Below are positions 50,877-62,370 of a stretch of 64,000 bases of DNA, piece by piece. The notes below the pieces were generated by a model. That model did not search any database. It had not been told where the DNA came from and saw only the letters and a program-made list of their open reading frames with translations. The stretch comes from Reticulitermes lucifugus. Lineage: Eukaryota > Arthropoda > Insecta > Blattodea > Rhinotermitidae. The position numbers were made by a program, and so were the translations under genes. Position 1 is the first letter of the stretch; each line of letters begins with the position of its first letter. The stretch covers positions 1-64,000 of the forward strand of contig JAKCWW010000503.1 of assembly GCA_026260175.1 (NCBI GenBank). Reading direction: 5' to 3'.

Positions 50877-51064
50877 TCATTATCATTCTCATATCCCGTT
50901 ACGTGTCATTCTCGTAACCATCTCCATACCGTCTTTCCGTCTCGTGCGATAACCTTATATCTCACGCGATATCTTCGTATATCGATATCATCTCATTCGG
51001 TGTTATTCTCAGATCTCATTTGATATCATCCTCATATCTCATACGATATAATCTTCATATCTTT
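50877..51064. repeat. Degenerate tandem array, TCATATCTCATNCGATATCAT-like unit
   Basis: A stretch of about 190 bp in which variants of TCTCATATCTC and CGATATCAT recur roughly every 20-27 bp (for example ATATCTCACGCGATATC, AGATCTCATTTGATATC, ATATCTCATACGATATA). Units are diverged and of unequal length. Confidence 0.6.
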
Positions 51065-51361
51065 TTCGTTACTACGCAGTTTCTCTAGTAGATGATGTGT
51101 CAATATATGAATCTTCTGTGAGATGTATACAGACGATGACAGATGTCAGGTTTGTTATAAAGGGAGAACTGGTAAAGCTTCGTTAGATTTGTGGCAGAAT
51201 CCCATCATTAGTTGGTCGACAGAGAGAGACTAAAATACTGCCGTGCATAAATGAAGAATGCAGATTTGGACCAAGCCTTCTGGCCAAAAAAAAATGCCTC
51301 TCAGTCTCAACAAATACAAGCAGTGTTGATAATGATGAATGAATACATGAATGATATAAAC

Positions 51362-51409
51362 AAATAAATAAATATTTATATAAATAAATATTTATATAAA
51401 TAAATTTAA
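51362..51409. repeat. Short tandem repeat, 16 bp AT-only unit
   Basis: About three copies of a 16 bp unit of the form AAATAAATATTTATAT. Confidence 0.85.
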
Positions 51410-52268
51410 ATCTCTAATGATACCTAAGAACATTATATGGATAAAAATAGAGGGTAAATCGCAGACGTTTCTAAGGAGATGAGGATTTAGAGAGGCTGTT
51501 TTTTTTTCTGGGTTGTGGCAGGTATTCTCGGAAGTAGTTACTACCGTATCGGAGGAAAACCCTTGCCTCCATATTCAGCGTGTTACTTTTACCAAGCAGT
51601 TAGTTACAACACTAAAACTGCAGGCAGACATTCCCTCTGAAACTTTGGTAAAATCCAGCGAGATTAACTTACACGGTACCATATACCAGATAGTAATATA
51701 AGAAATAAACCATTTTTCCTCAGCTTTGCACAAGGCTATGAACGAGATGGAGTCGGATTTCAATGGCAAACACTACAGAGCTACCAACATGAAGATTCAC
51801 CACGTTACGCCTTACTAGGCTGAGTGACTCCCAGAAGTGTTGTGGGCGTGGCACTGGGAAGCAGAACTTTCCTGCTGAGAAAACAACTACGGCCGACCAT
51901 TCGGTCGCCAATCATAATAAAACGTAACCTTACAACGCAATCCGCAGTAAATATAATATATTTCAGTTTGTATATTAGCCTGCCATTTTATTAAAATTAA
52001 TACTGCCCTCTATTAACACAGCTACGTGTTTTTGTTTTACGTGTCAATTTTTTATTAAACAGAGTTAATTCTCAGAAATATAGAATCTGAAACAAGGCCG
52101 CTACCTTGGTATCAATATTTAACATTTTAAATTTCCTTTATTTCTAACAAAAAAACTTTTATTTAATCTAACAAGACACAACATATTCTTCAAGACTAAT
52201 GCCGGATGGACATATAACCTTTGAAGACTGAAGAAACAAGACAGGCAGTGCACCTATAACGTAACATA
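51410..52268. other. No gene recognised
   Basis: Short overlapping frames on both strands (51513-51769) without recognised content. Confidence 0.5.
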
Positions 52269-52774
52269 GGGGCGCGTTCGCGTAACCATTGTTACCGTGG
52301 AAAAGCAATAAGTATATATATGCTGAGTGTGTGTCTGTAGCCTTAGTTATCTAACATGCAAAGCGCATGCGCCGTTTTATATTGTCATGTGTAGCCTGTC
52401 GGTTTCCACCATATTTTTCCACATTATCTCATAAACGGCACGATTTTCGGGGAAAGAAAGTTATTGAACATAAAACGAGGGTTTTGATTTTCTCTACAAC
52501 TTTGGCTGAAACATTTCTCATTACAGGAAGAATTAAGCGAGGTATTATCATAAATGTAGGCCTACATAGGTCTTTACGTAAAGTACCCGTTATTCTTGTC
52601 GGAGTTTAATGAAACCTAAATTTTCTCGACAGACTTTCGAAAAATACTCAAATATAAAAATTTATGAAAATCCGTCCAGTCTGAGCCGAGTTGTTCCATG
52701 CGGAGAGACGGACAAACAACAGAAAGACATGACGAAGCTAATAGTCGCTTTTCTCAATTTTGCGAACGCGCCTA
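52269..52774 (-). mobile_element. M1 terminal-inverted-repeat element
   Basis: Full-length copy of the element at 18961-19484 in the opposite orientation. Its ends are GGCGCGTTCGCG (plus-strand left) and TTAGGCGCGTTCGCAAAATT (reverse complement of the right). The similar flanks TAACATAG (left) and TAACAAGT (right) hint at an 8 bp duplication but are imperfect. No coding capacity. Confidence 0.8.
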
Positions 52775-52890
52775 ACAAGTGAAAGTTCCTTTCTATCCAA
52801 GGCTCCCCGCTTTCCCAAAGAGCATCGCTACGCCCGTTCGTCCATCCGGTAAGAGCAAGATCAGTATGGAGCATTGATAACATGATATAG

Positions 52891-53028
52891 TCAGGGGAAA
52901 ACTCGCAGAAAAACCTGTACCAGCGCCACGTGGTCCGCCACAAAACCTTCATGTACTGACCTGGGATAGAACTGGGACCTCGGCGGTAACAGTTCGGCGA
53001 CTAACCGCCTGAGCCATAGCACGGCCAA
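52891..53028 (-). repeat. SINE family B, best copy
   Basis: The minus-strand head near 53028-52985 has box A-like TATGGCTCAGGCGGTTAGTC. The box B-like AGTTCTATCCC lies near 52975-52965. The body then runs to AGGTTTTTCTGCGAGTTTTC. The missing piece of this family is a clear 3' tail repeat. Confidence 0.75.
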
Positions 53029-53140
53029 TTTAATATGAATTTAACCAAAATTACACTAAAATATTCAGTTCGTAACGCGTAGTAAACACATTCCTTTTCT
53101 GCTACAAAAATCTGTTTTTCCGGTCCAAGGAAATATTATC

Positions 53141-53470
53141 ACACTCGCTTTTCGCGGGGGTTAGGTTCCAACACCCCCCCCCCCGCGAAAAGCGTCAGTC
53201 CACGAATAATTTGCCCCCCACCCCCCAATAATATTTTGATACATTTAGTGTTTTTTGCTTTGCAGAAACACTGTGATGGGAGCTGCTTCTTTTTTCCCTT
53301 CAGCTCCTTGAACATAATGCAGTATGGCTCGAAGACCTTTTCGAGCTGTCGAGCAGTTTTAATGCTCCAATTCATTGAAGGGTCCGAGTGATGTGTTTTT
53401 ATTCTTGAGGCGACCCCGCGTATTTGCGAAACTGCGAAGTACGAACGCGCGAAAAGCGAGGGATGAGTGT
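53141..53470. mobile_element. pogo/Tigger-like MITE (Tc1-mariner superfamily)
   Basis: The right end, reverse complemented, is ACACTCATCCCTCGCTTTTC followed by GCGCG. The left end is ACACTCGCTTTTCGCGGGGG followed by TTAGGTTCC and lacks about 6 bases. CCTCGNTTNTCGCGG near the ends is a feature of pogo/Tigger-type elements. About 330 bp, AT flanks compatible with TA insertion, no transposase. Confidence 0.6.
53149..53193. repeat. Hairpin with C-rich arm inside the MITE
   Basis: CGCTTTTCGCGGGGG and CCCCCGCGAAAAGCG form a perfect 15 bp stem around TTAGGTTCCAACA plus extra C residues. Confidence 0.85.
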
Positions 53471-53473
53471 AAT

Positions 53474-56400
53474 CTCATTTTATTGTGAGAATCATACTAA
53501 CACATAAATACATAATATGGGCAAAATGTATGCTTTGAAATGTGTAACCTGGTGGTACACATATTAACCACTATGTTTTTGACGTTCAAAGTTCGTGATG
53601 TGATATCAACATTGATGCAAATATAGGCCATTCCAGAACCGCGTTACGTTCGTATCGAATGACAGTGACAAAGATGACGAAGGCAGGCCTGACTCCTTCA
53701 AATACGCTACAATGTCTTTTCACTTAACAGAATATGGAAGTAGTATACAAAAATAACGAGAGCCCTTTAATTGCATTTTCTGTGCACAAAATGTAAGGAT
53801 CACAAACCGCCTCTCTCACATTCCACGTGGCGTCAAATTTTAATCCTCCTGGGCCCGCATAACTAAAGTTCCAAAGCTATGTCGCATTGCAAAGCCAGAA
53901 ATTGTGGGAACGGGGGAAATATACATTCATTACAAGTTAAATCCTCCCTCTTTCTACCATCTTCCTCTCCCCTATGCTACCACTCCAAGGCAGAATCTCG
54001 AAAATCCCACTTTAAACCCTTCTGCGGATTTCTGTTTGTGTTAAAATCCTACCCTCCTCTCGCGACATATCTATATTCTAGTGCCGCTGGTTTGAAACCT
54101 GCACGTTGCTTATACAAAACCGTGGTTTTATATAATATAAACGGCTTCATTATTAGTTTTAATCGCCGTGGAATGGCCGACTGCAATCACCCTTCCTCAC
54201 CCTTAACCTCTTCCTGAATTAAATGAACCTGGAAAAAGATAACAAGGTAGGCGATAACACTTATTTGATTAATGGCGTAATAACATTACAATATGGGATC
54301 CCGCTCGGATTTTTTTACTTATCCCATACAAAGATTTAATTAATCGATTTATAACAACGACTTCCGACGATTCATCGATATGTGTTGTATAGAACATGTA
54401 ATAGTGACGTTATAAAACTTAATCCACTTAATAAAGATCAAGCAATTTGTTAATTTAACCAATGATATTCGTCCTTTAAATTCTCATCCCAGTCATGACT
54501 GCAGTGAATATTTTAAATCACAGCTCACATTTCTCTATCACAGCGTCAACAAAATGGCACATGGGGGAACGTTCAAAGCAGAACGAGTATTTTTATCTGA
54601 ATATAATCCGACTTGAATTTCGTATTTATACATGATAAGCTGTGCACTGTACGGTTGTCACCGGCTGTATTACTCATGCCCTCCAGCCATCCTGCTACTG
54701 AGATCAGTTCTGACAAGCGTTCCTGAGTTCGTAATATAAATGTTGAAATATAATCTTAAAAAAACATATGAACCACTACCTCCCACTTCTGGACGAATTG
54801 TAATCGTAATAGTGATATAAACAGTTGAATTCTACTTTCTAAGACCTAGAAACAAGTTAGAATTTTCATTATTGTTTTTATAAGTAAGTGCGCTAAGGAT
54901 CAATGAGCTGAAAATATTTAGATGCAATAGGGAATTTATGGATTCAAGCACGATTATCTGTAGGATATTTCTGCATATTATACAGACTGAAGTTCCTGGT
55001 TCAGCAGGTATATAAGCCAGTTTTAATTAGTTACGATAAATCTGAAGGCCCGTCATAATTTCGTTAACTGCGGTTTTGAGGTTCATATTAAAGAGGCAGC
55101 ATTGCTATTTACTGGTGATTAATGGTGTCATTTCGCACATGTAATTCCTGAGGATTGTGTCAGAAAAGTATAAATTGCATTAGTTGTTAAACTAGTCAGG
55201 TACCTCCATGCCATCCAGTAGTGTAGATGTGTAGCGCAGAACTGTCCGGTTTCTCTGCGTTACATTACCATTCGGTTTGGAGGGTTTGTCTGGAAATTAA
55301 ACTGTATTTTCTTTAGTAATAAATGTTTTGGAACACTTTCTTCATTATCTACGTCTTGGTGAATATTGAATTCTCCTCAATTCAGAGAAGTAATTTAACC
55401 TAAGAATATATATATATATATATCACCAGCGTTACCTTCACTCTGCAGTCGTACTTTTGCAGATAAGTGAAATTAGGCCTGTACATCTGGTACTGAGCAC
55501 TTGAGAGTGACAAGATAAATGAAGGGATAAAAATTTACACTGAAACATTAACTCTGACAAATGTTCGATTTCTTATTTTGTAACGACATATTCTTCAATT
55601 AATTAAATTTTTCACACTCACATAACAGTCTAAGATAATTGAAGTGTGCAAACAGTAATCCGCGGACGGCTCCATCTTATTTAAGTACTTTTCGTACATT
55701 ACGTATCATCCACTAATTGGTATAGCCATATGTGGCATTTAGTTAAATTGTGATTTAAACATAGAGGTCTCTGCAACGGGCCGAAACCTCGTCCGGAGGT
55801 GACTTACCGAGTGTGGTGTGTCTGTGTGTGATCTAGGAACCTCAACAATGAGGTGGCCTAGGCCCGTTTTGAGCTATTGCGCCACAGAAAAAGAGAAAGA
55901 TTTAAATCACAAAATATATATATGTCAATCGACAGGCTTAGCTGTCATCTTACAACGTTATTTTATTGCTATAAATGCTAAAGAATTAGTAAATGGGTTT
56001 GTAGCAATTCAGTTTTGCATATATCTTTGCACACATCAGGAATGCACATATACTGCTTTGTACTGTTTCGACTGTCCTATTCACGTAACAATGATGATTA
56101 TGATGATTGTTGTAGCTTTCAGATAATCCTGGAAACTGGCTCAAGGTTTTACGGTTGGTTGCAACGGGTTTCGGGGGGTGGTAGGCTGTTAGAACTGCAG
56201 ACTAGGATGATTACCCATGGGATTCGTAAAAAAAAAAGGAAGCAAAGGGGAAAGAAGAAAGAGAATATGAAAAAAGGGCATATTTCCTTATACGGAAGTT
56301 TCGTTCCAAATGAAAAAGGAGAAAACGTTTGAAGAAAATGACACAAGAAAGAAGCCAGACTTTTCAGCAAAAGTCAATTCCAATGCAGACAAAAAGTTAA

Positions 56401-57008
56401 AAAGAAGAAGTCTCAAAGGAAAACGCCCCACACCCGACATTCCTTGCACTTCTTCCTACCGCCTTCCATTCTTCCACATACAGCAAAAAAAAAAACTTGG
56501 AATTTGCAATGAAAGTAAAAAACGGAGTAAGATAGAAAGTAGAGAGGAAATTCCTAGGAGGGCCATTTAGGAAGGACGGATGACAATGTGTCTTGGAAAT
56601 AGACCATGCAGTAACTCCATGAATACATTTTGTAAAGAAAAGAGTACTACAACAATAGAAGTGATCTCCCTCTGCAGAGGATGAAGTCTGCTTCGTTTAT
56701 ATGCGCATGTATTGAGGAGTTCTCAGAGCAGTATGCTAATTCAGTTCCCTTATGTGAATATGGATCACCATCTTAATACACAGCGCAGTTGCCCGCTACC
56801 TTAATACTGCAGTGTACGTTAAATAAGGACAGAAAACCTGATTATCAAAGCGAGTTCAGCAAATGTATGCATATGCATGAACAATGACAACGCATGCCCG
56901 TTTTATCACACCAGTCCTCATCATCGTCTTGGTTACCTCCGTATTTAACCTGTACCTTATGACTGAAAAAGCACTCCTCAAACTACTCTCAAATTAATTT
57001 CATTTATT
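53474..57008. other. No gene recognised
   Basis: A (TA)n tract lies at 55405-55423. Purine-rich plus-strand DNA at 56220-56570 explains the lysine-rich open frames there. The frames at 53879-54217 and 55818-56126 match nothing I know. Confidence 0.5.
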
Positions 57009-57283
57009 TTTTGTTTATTTGTGGGCCGGGATAGCGTAGTCGGTATAGCGACTCGCTACGAGCTGAACGGTCCGGGGATCGAATCCCGGTGGGGGCGAGA
57101 TTTTCCGCAACCGGCCAGACCGACCCTGGGACCCACCCAGCCTCTTGTACAATGGGTACGGGATCATTCCCGGAGGGTAAAGCGGCCGGGGAGTGGCTTT
57201 GACTACCCACCCCCATCTAGTGCCGAGGTTAGGCCTCCACGGCCTGTTCCAGGGTGAACTTTACCTTTACCTTTTGTTTATTT
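57009..57283 (+). repeat. Intact tRNA-derived SINE, family D, with perfect target-site duplication
   Basis: The element is 57021-57271. The head contains box A-like TAGCGTAGTCGG (57033) and box B-like GGGATCGAATCCC (57075-57087). The body ends with GGTGAACTTTACCTTTACCT. A perfect 12 bp direct repeat TTTTGTTTATTT lies at 57009-57020 and 57272-57283. Intact promoter boxes and a perfect duplication suggest one of the youngest insertions in the window. Open frames across it on both strands are artefacts. Confidence 0.9.
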
Positions 57284-57304
57284 AACGAAGCTACCATTAA
57301 TTCA

Positions 57305-57505
57305 GCTAACACACAGTCGAATGACTGAAAGACAACGAATTAGAAAAAAACGTAGAAGGACAAGGTCGCGGCCTATTTTAAGGTACAGACCCGGCCTTTG
57401 CATGAACTTGGAGAAATCACACAAAAGCTCAGTTAGGGGTACTGGTGTTCCGACCGAGAATCCAACCGCGAACCTCCCAAACACAAGACAGACAATCATC
57501 TTTTG
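57305..57505 (-). repeat. tRNA-derived SINE, family E
   Basis: The minus strand shows box B-like GCGGTTGGATTCTCGGTC near 57475-57458. Then come CCCCTAACTGAGCTTTTGTG, TGATTTCTCCAAGTTCATGC and GTACCTTAAAATAGGCCGCG. I recognise this body as resembling a SINE widespread in Orthoptera and related insects (from memory). The tail and duplication are not resolved. It lies 22 bp from the family D SINE, in opposite orientation. Confidence 0.65.
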
Positions 57506-58695
57506 ACCCAAGTTTGGTTTTACAGATTAATATATCCTAATTTAAATAGGGTACAGACGTTTAATATGGTGTTTGTTCAGATGCAAACCCCAGCCAATGC
57601 TGGCTCTGTAGACATGTCACAGATTGCAACTGGCAGGCGTGCTAACTTTTCTAATATGATGGCTCCAGCAAACTGATGATTCCTGATGCCTGAGGTAACT
57701 CGTTTTAACTTTTAACATATGCCAACTAACGTACTTGTTCACGATAACACGAAGTTCCTTATCGTTTTAATGTTGTACTAGGCATCAATCATGTCAATGA
57801 CGCCATGTCAGCTGTGATGCCAACATAACATAAACAGTGTCTGCATAGCTTATATTCAAGTTATAACCAGAATACCTGCACCTACGTTTGGCTCTAAATG
57901 TACATCTATGGAGTGACTGAAAGTAAATACGTAAGGTTAAACTGCTATATCTCCTGAATGGAGTGCTACGTGACTTAAATTATTGCGACACTTTAAGGCC
58001 CATACGCTATTATGCAGTGTCAGGTTTCAACATGTACCAGCATTTTGCACCCTTATGCAATTTGGAAGACACAGACTCAACGCTTTTCCTGCAGAAAACG
58101 GGACGAACAGAGAAAACGTGTCTCGAATTTGTTCTTCCTATTCGTCATGTGGTCTTGGTTTTGATTGGCAGACATCCAAAACAGTTTTTCGACATTCTGG
58201 GATTGTTGTTCCCCCATGCTACTTTAATCTCATAAAGCTCCATGCACCGAATTCAATCCTCATGGAAATACTCTTCGACAAAGTGGGGTCTATATTAAAA
58301 TCTGATATTAAGTGTTAATGTACGTGCTTTAAAATGGTTCAAGAATTTTAGAAATATACGATTATAATTAGGAGATAGGCCAATTAACATTAGATTTACA
58401 TGACAGCATCTCAACTTTAACTCTGTAGTTGTAAAATTTATAATTGTGTTAGTCTTCACGTTCGTCATCATGCTATCTTCAGTGTCATCATTGCAAATAC
58501 AAACAATGCATACAGATACAATAAAGGTCCCGTTTTAAATTTTAATATATTTTAAATTTATTTTAAACCGACCAATTATAAAAAAAGCTATTTGAATTAC
58601 ATATCAATAAATAAAAGAGTCCTAAATAACTACGAACATTTTCTAATATCAAATTTTGTCGTTGAAGGAGGTTCTGATGGGCCGGTAACCTTTTG
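57506..58695. other. No gene recognised
   Basis: Two overlapping plus frames (57963-58318) of 90 and 111 codons have no recognised motif. Confidence 0.5.
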
Positions 58696-58930
58696 TAACT
58701 CATCATCACGTAGTCCGTCTTATTACAAGTCCATAGCCTCTTCCAAAGTGATTTTACCAGAAAGCGCGCTCAGGTGCGTCCTCTTTCAATTTGCAATACC
58801 TTCTCTTTTCATTACGGTCATCCAGGTGCTGTTTACATCTTCTTCCTTTTCTTCCCGTCCCTTCTATATTTCCTTCAATATGTATTACAGAAGGCAGTTC
58901 CTACGCAAATGTGACCAATCTAGTTAGCCT
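58696..58930 (-). mobile_element. LINE remnant, second family (RTE/BovB-like tail)
   Basis: The minus strand in broken frames gives GTGRKGRRCKQHLDDRN, then RRYCKLKEDAPERAFW, then HFGRGYGLVIRRTT. These match the consensus RRYWKLKEEALDRTLWRTRF and GRGYGPVVRQT of insect LINE tails. Shares the segment CTTCCCGTCCCTTCTAT (plus strand) with 21490-21720. Confidence 0.75.
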
Positions 58931-60889
58931 TCCTTCATTTTATTACACCTAGGATGTTCCTTTAATCCTTGACTTCTTGTAATACTTCTTCCTTCTTCAA
59001 ACTGTAAGTCCAACTGATTTTCTTAATCCTTATTCAGTACCACATTTCAAAACTTTCCAAGATAATTCTGATCAACTTTCCGAAGTGTCCAAATTGAGTC
59101 TTACATTGTTGTAAGCCTTTTTATCGCGCGGCTTTCCAAATTTCGTAACTTCCTTTGCGTTGCAAACGAAAAACAGCATGCAAAAGTGCGTAAGTCAGTG
59201 AAACCTCGATACTTATTTATTCCCATTCCACTCGTCCCAGCAAATGAAACTGCCACATATGTCTTACAGCAGAACAGATAATACTTCTCTGCGCTAACAA
59301 TATTTTAATTGTACTGACAGGAAGCAATTCCCTAATTAAATTAGTGACTCTTTTTGCTGAGTGACAAAATTAGGCGAAGAATTCGGACAATATGAGATTA
59401 TTTTAATTACAAGTAATTGATAAAGTTAAAAGCTGTCCAGGCGATTTGTTCAGCCTACAAGTTTTTGGGTCACGAGATGTGTAAATCTAGCTCAGTCCAT
59501 TGCAAAATGCTCGCAGCGACGTTATAAAAGCCGAGTTTTTGTTTCTGAAAACATTGGAAGCTACAACGACTGCAACGGATATTTTTAAAGAGGGCTCGAC
59601 ATTTTCGAAGACCTCGGAATTGAATGAACAAAGTTCACAAGTCTCCTCATTCAAGCAGCAAGAATTTTAGTCCAGTGCATTCATTCAAGAACTTGTGCTA
59701 AGTCAAAGTGACAAAGACTTCACACACACGTCTGATGTCAGCTAAACTTTGAAGACGAGCTTTTAAGATATATTTAAGATGTTATGTCGAACAAGTTATT
59801 TTCTTTGGACAAGCCCCTCAGTTACCAAAAATTGAACAAGAAAGATGTACCAAAATGTAAAGCAGCAAGCTCATCAAATTCGAGTTTCTGTACTTTTTTT
59901 AAAAATATCAATTTTGGTTTCTCCCCTTTCTAAAAACTTATGAATGTGATTAGGATTTTCAAGTATCTTTCAAATTAAAACTACAAAGAACTGAATTCGA
60001 TAAGAAAGACAATCTTCAATTAGCTTTTTCTTTCAGCTACTCTGAGGATCAAGAACTAGACAACACAGCAAGTCTAGTCTTCCCACTAAGCAGAGCCTCC
60101 GAGGTGAGTTTTCCATTTTCTACATTCTTGCACTTGAATCTGGACAATTTGGAAACAAGATCTGGCTAAATAATACTATTTCTATAAATTCTTGTAAATA
60201 ACTATAGGTTTTTGCTCTCTGACAGAACGTAATCTAAAAAGTGTGTTTGCCGAAGTGACATTTTCTTATGAAATTGGTTACGTGTCTGAGGAAAAGTACA
60301 AATGGACTTCAAAATGAAACGGGTTGAGAACCACAATTCTAAGCACATAAGCTGATGAAACATAGATTATTAAACACGTTCTTCAGTTACTGAGGCGTTT
60401 CTCAAATCACGTTAGAGTGGGGTACATTCATATTTTATATTATGGACGTCCTGGGCCCAAATCTAGCCTAGGAGACCGGTTATCCTGACTGACGTTTTCC
60501 ACCCTACTCCTCATTTTCTCCAGGCATCAGCACAAAAAGTACCTCAATACAGTCTACGACCTCTTTATTCTGTGACATTTCCAAGTCATCCTAACAGAAG
60601 CTATGGGTTCTGCTTTCAAACAAATCATTAAATTGGTAAATAATATTCAGGCATACTGTCATAGATGGCACCCAACTTATGGCCATTGATTACAGCCGAG
60701 GTGTAATATATTTCTAACGTTCTCCATATATTCAACGCACGTTGTTTTGAGCTTTCGCCTCGCAAAAAGAATTAATGTAATGAAAATGACAAAGGTTCCA
60801 CAGCAAGTCCGAATTGCACAAGGAAATACTTCACCATATAAATTCTCCTCTATAAAGAAGCATGGAAATTCAGGTTTCTTGAGACCTTT
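58931..60889. other. No gene recognised
   Basis: About 2 kb without frames longer than 60 codons or recognised repeats. AT-rich. Confidence 0.5.
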
Positions 60890-61085
60890 GCTCTTCCGGT
60901 ATGTTACACAGCGATGATTGGTAGTTTGTTACCGATGTTTCGAGACAACATATTGGTCCTATCTTCAAGGGTTAAGCAGCCATCACTGCTTTCCACTTGG
61001 AAATGGGACCGATAGCGTCTCCCGAAACGTCCGTAACTAATTACTGATCTCATTTACACTGCGGCGGAAGCCTGAAATCATGTCC
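60890..61085 (+). repeat. Foldback (FB) element, two-arm copy
   Basis: The left arm at about 60913-60972 and the right arm at about 60988-61047 are diverged inverted copies. Each contains a TTACCGATGTTTCG- or CGAAACGTCCGTAA-type core and a GAAGATAGGACC- or TGGGACCGAT-type segment. The marker GCGGCGGAAGCCTGAAATCA follows at 61059-61078. On the minus strand the left arm reads CTTGAAGATAGGACCAATAT ... CTCGAAACATCGGTAAC, which fits the module CTGAAGAT, hairpin, GAAAC, loop, GTA. Confidence 0.75.
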
Positions 61086-61981
61086 AATTTCCTTGTTAAG
61101 GACGCAGTGACCAGAGACTAATAGGCTTAAACAGTACTATGTTTCTGACAGCGCACTACTGTAGAAATTCTAATTTTAAACTTCAGTATTATTTATACAT
61201 TGAATTGGTTTGCGATTGGTCTGATACTCGTAATATCAAAGCCTCTAAACAGTCGGTGTCCCATTATCACGTTCTGTCACCGCAACACACTTTGGGGGGG
61301 GGGTACTGTTATGGGAAGGTAAGAGAATAAGACCCATCTCGAAAATGCTCTAGATTCCAAAGTGAACAAGAAAGAATACACGCAAAGGCAAAAAAAAAAG
61401 AGGAAATAAAACGATGGTGAAGCCATCTTCTTTACTTCTACCTCTCCTTCTGCTACGGTGCTTCTGCACTGCGTATTCCATCCTTTTCATCTTCCAGCAT
61501 GGCTTCCAAGTTTGATGCTATTTTTTTCTTTTTTCTTAATGTGTTGGTTCTTTTTAACTGGTCCTCACAAACTTCTCATCCTTCATCCTTCTCCTGTCTT
61601 CTTCCTACACGCACGTTTGCCATATATCCCCCTCTTTGTTATTCCCTTCGAGATGACCCAGCCCTCCACAGCGCAGTCATTCTTGTTAACCGGTTCTAGA
61701 GGCAGCATCGGCCAGAAACTCCATCTTTCTACCCTGCTGCCATTTCTCTCTCCATTTGGAGCCCCCCAATCCCAACACAGTAGTGATACAAGCCAGTGTC
61801 ACTCCACTCCAGTCCGAGGCACATTTTCATTCCAAAACTGCCTAAGCAATAAACACAAGTAGCCCTACTTACATAAAGCAGCCATTTAGCCGAATCACTT
61901 CACACTCGATGGAACAACAATTCTGTCCTTATTATGGAATAACCTTCTCATTTCACATTATTTATGGCATATAAGATACAC
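61086..61981. other. No gene recognised
   Basis: A pyrimidine-rich plus strand at 61430-61640 explains the 134-codon frame at 61458-61862. That frame is hydrophobic, rich in Phe, Leu and Pro, and unlike a known family. Confidence 0.5.
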
Positions 61982-62235
61982 AAGTAAAAGTAAAGTTGTC
62001 CGTATTCACGCCATGAAGGAACATTGGGAAGTGGAGGTATAGCTCCACTTGTTCCCAACTTCGGCATTAGATGGAATTGCGTGGTCACTTCACGACCCGG
62101 CTGCTTTACTTCCGGAGAAAGAGCCACCTGTACGCATTGACGAGGGGGCTGGATAGACCCCAGCGCCATTCTGGAAACTGAGCCCCCTTGTGACGCATTG
62201 CTTAGCCTAGCCGCTATATGGAAATACTCTATCCC
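61982..62235 (-). repeat. SINE family F copy
   Basis: The plus strand starts AAGTAAAAGTAAAGTTGTCC (tail side). It continues GAAGTGGAGGTATAGCTCCA, CACGACCCGGCTGCTTTACT and GAGGGGGCTGGATAGACCCC. The head side at 62205-62235 is degraded (minus strand ATAGCGGCTAGGCTAAG). Confidence 0.75.
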
Positions 62236-62370
62236 AGCTCCATAGTTTCGAGAAGTCTTTCTCAACTTTAGTTCAGAACTCTTCTACGCGGGTTTCAGAA
62301 AATTATAATAGTGAAACCAGAACGGTTGTATAAACTTCACATTCTATACTCCGTGCATTATTCTTACATG

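Noticed and set aside
55750-55810. GGGCCGAAACC with a pairing downstream segment as another hammerhead
   Set aside because: The left core CUGANGA is absent (CTGCAACG instead) and the base at the cleavage position would be G, which hammerheads do not use.
56015-56570. Lysine-rich open frames as nuclear proteins
   Set aside because: Explained by purine-rich plus-strand DNA; two frames overlap with similar composition.
57021-57090. Possible functional tRNA gene
   Set aside because: Good promoter boxes, but it continues into a SINE body with a TTTACC tail and a 12 bp duplication.
61458-61862. 134-codon hydrophobic frame as a membrane protein
   Set aside because: Same composition effect from pyrimidine-rich DNA. 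Hydrophobic segments are irregular and no family is recognised.
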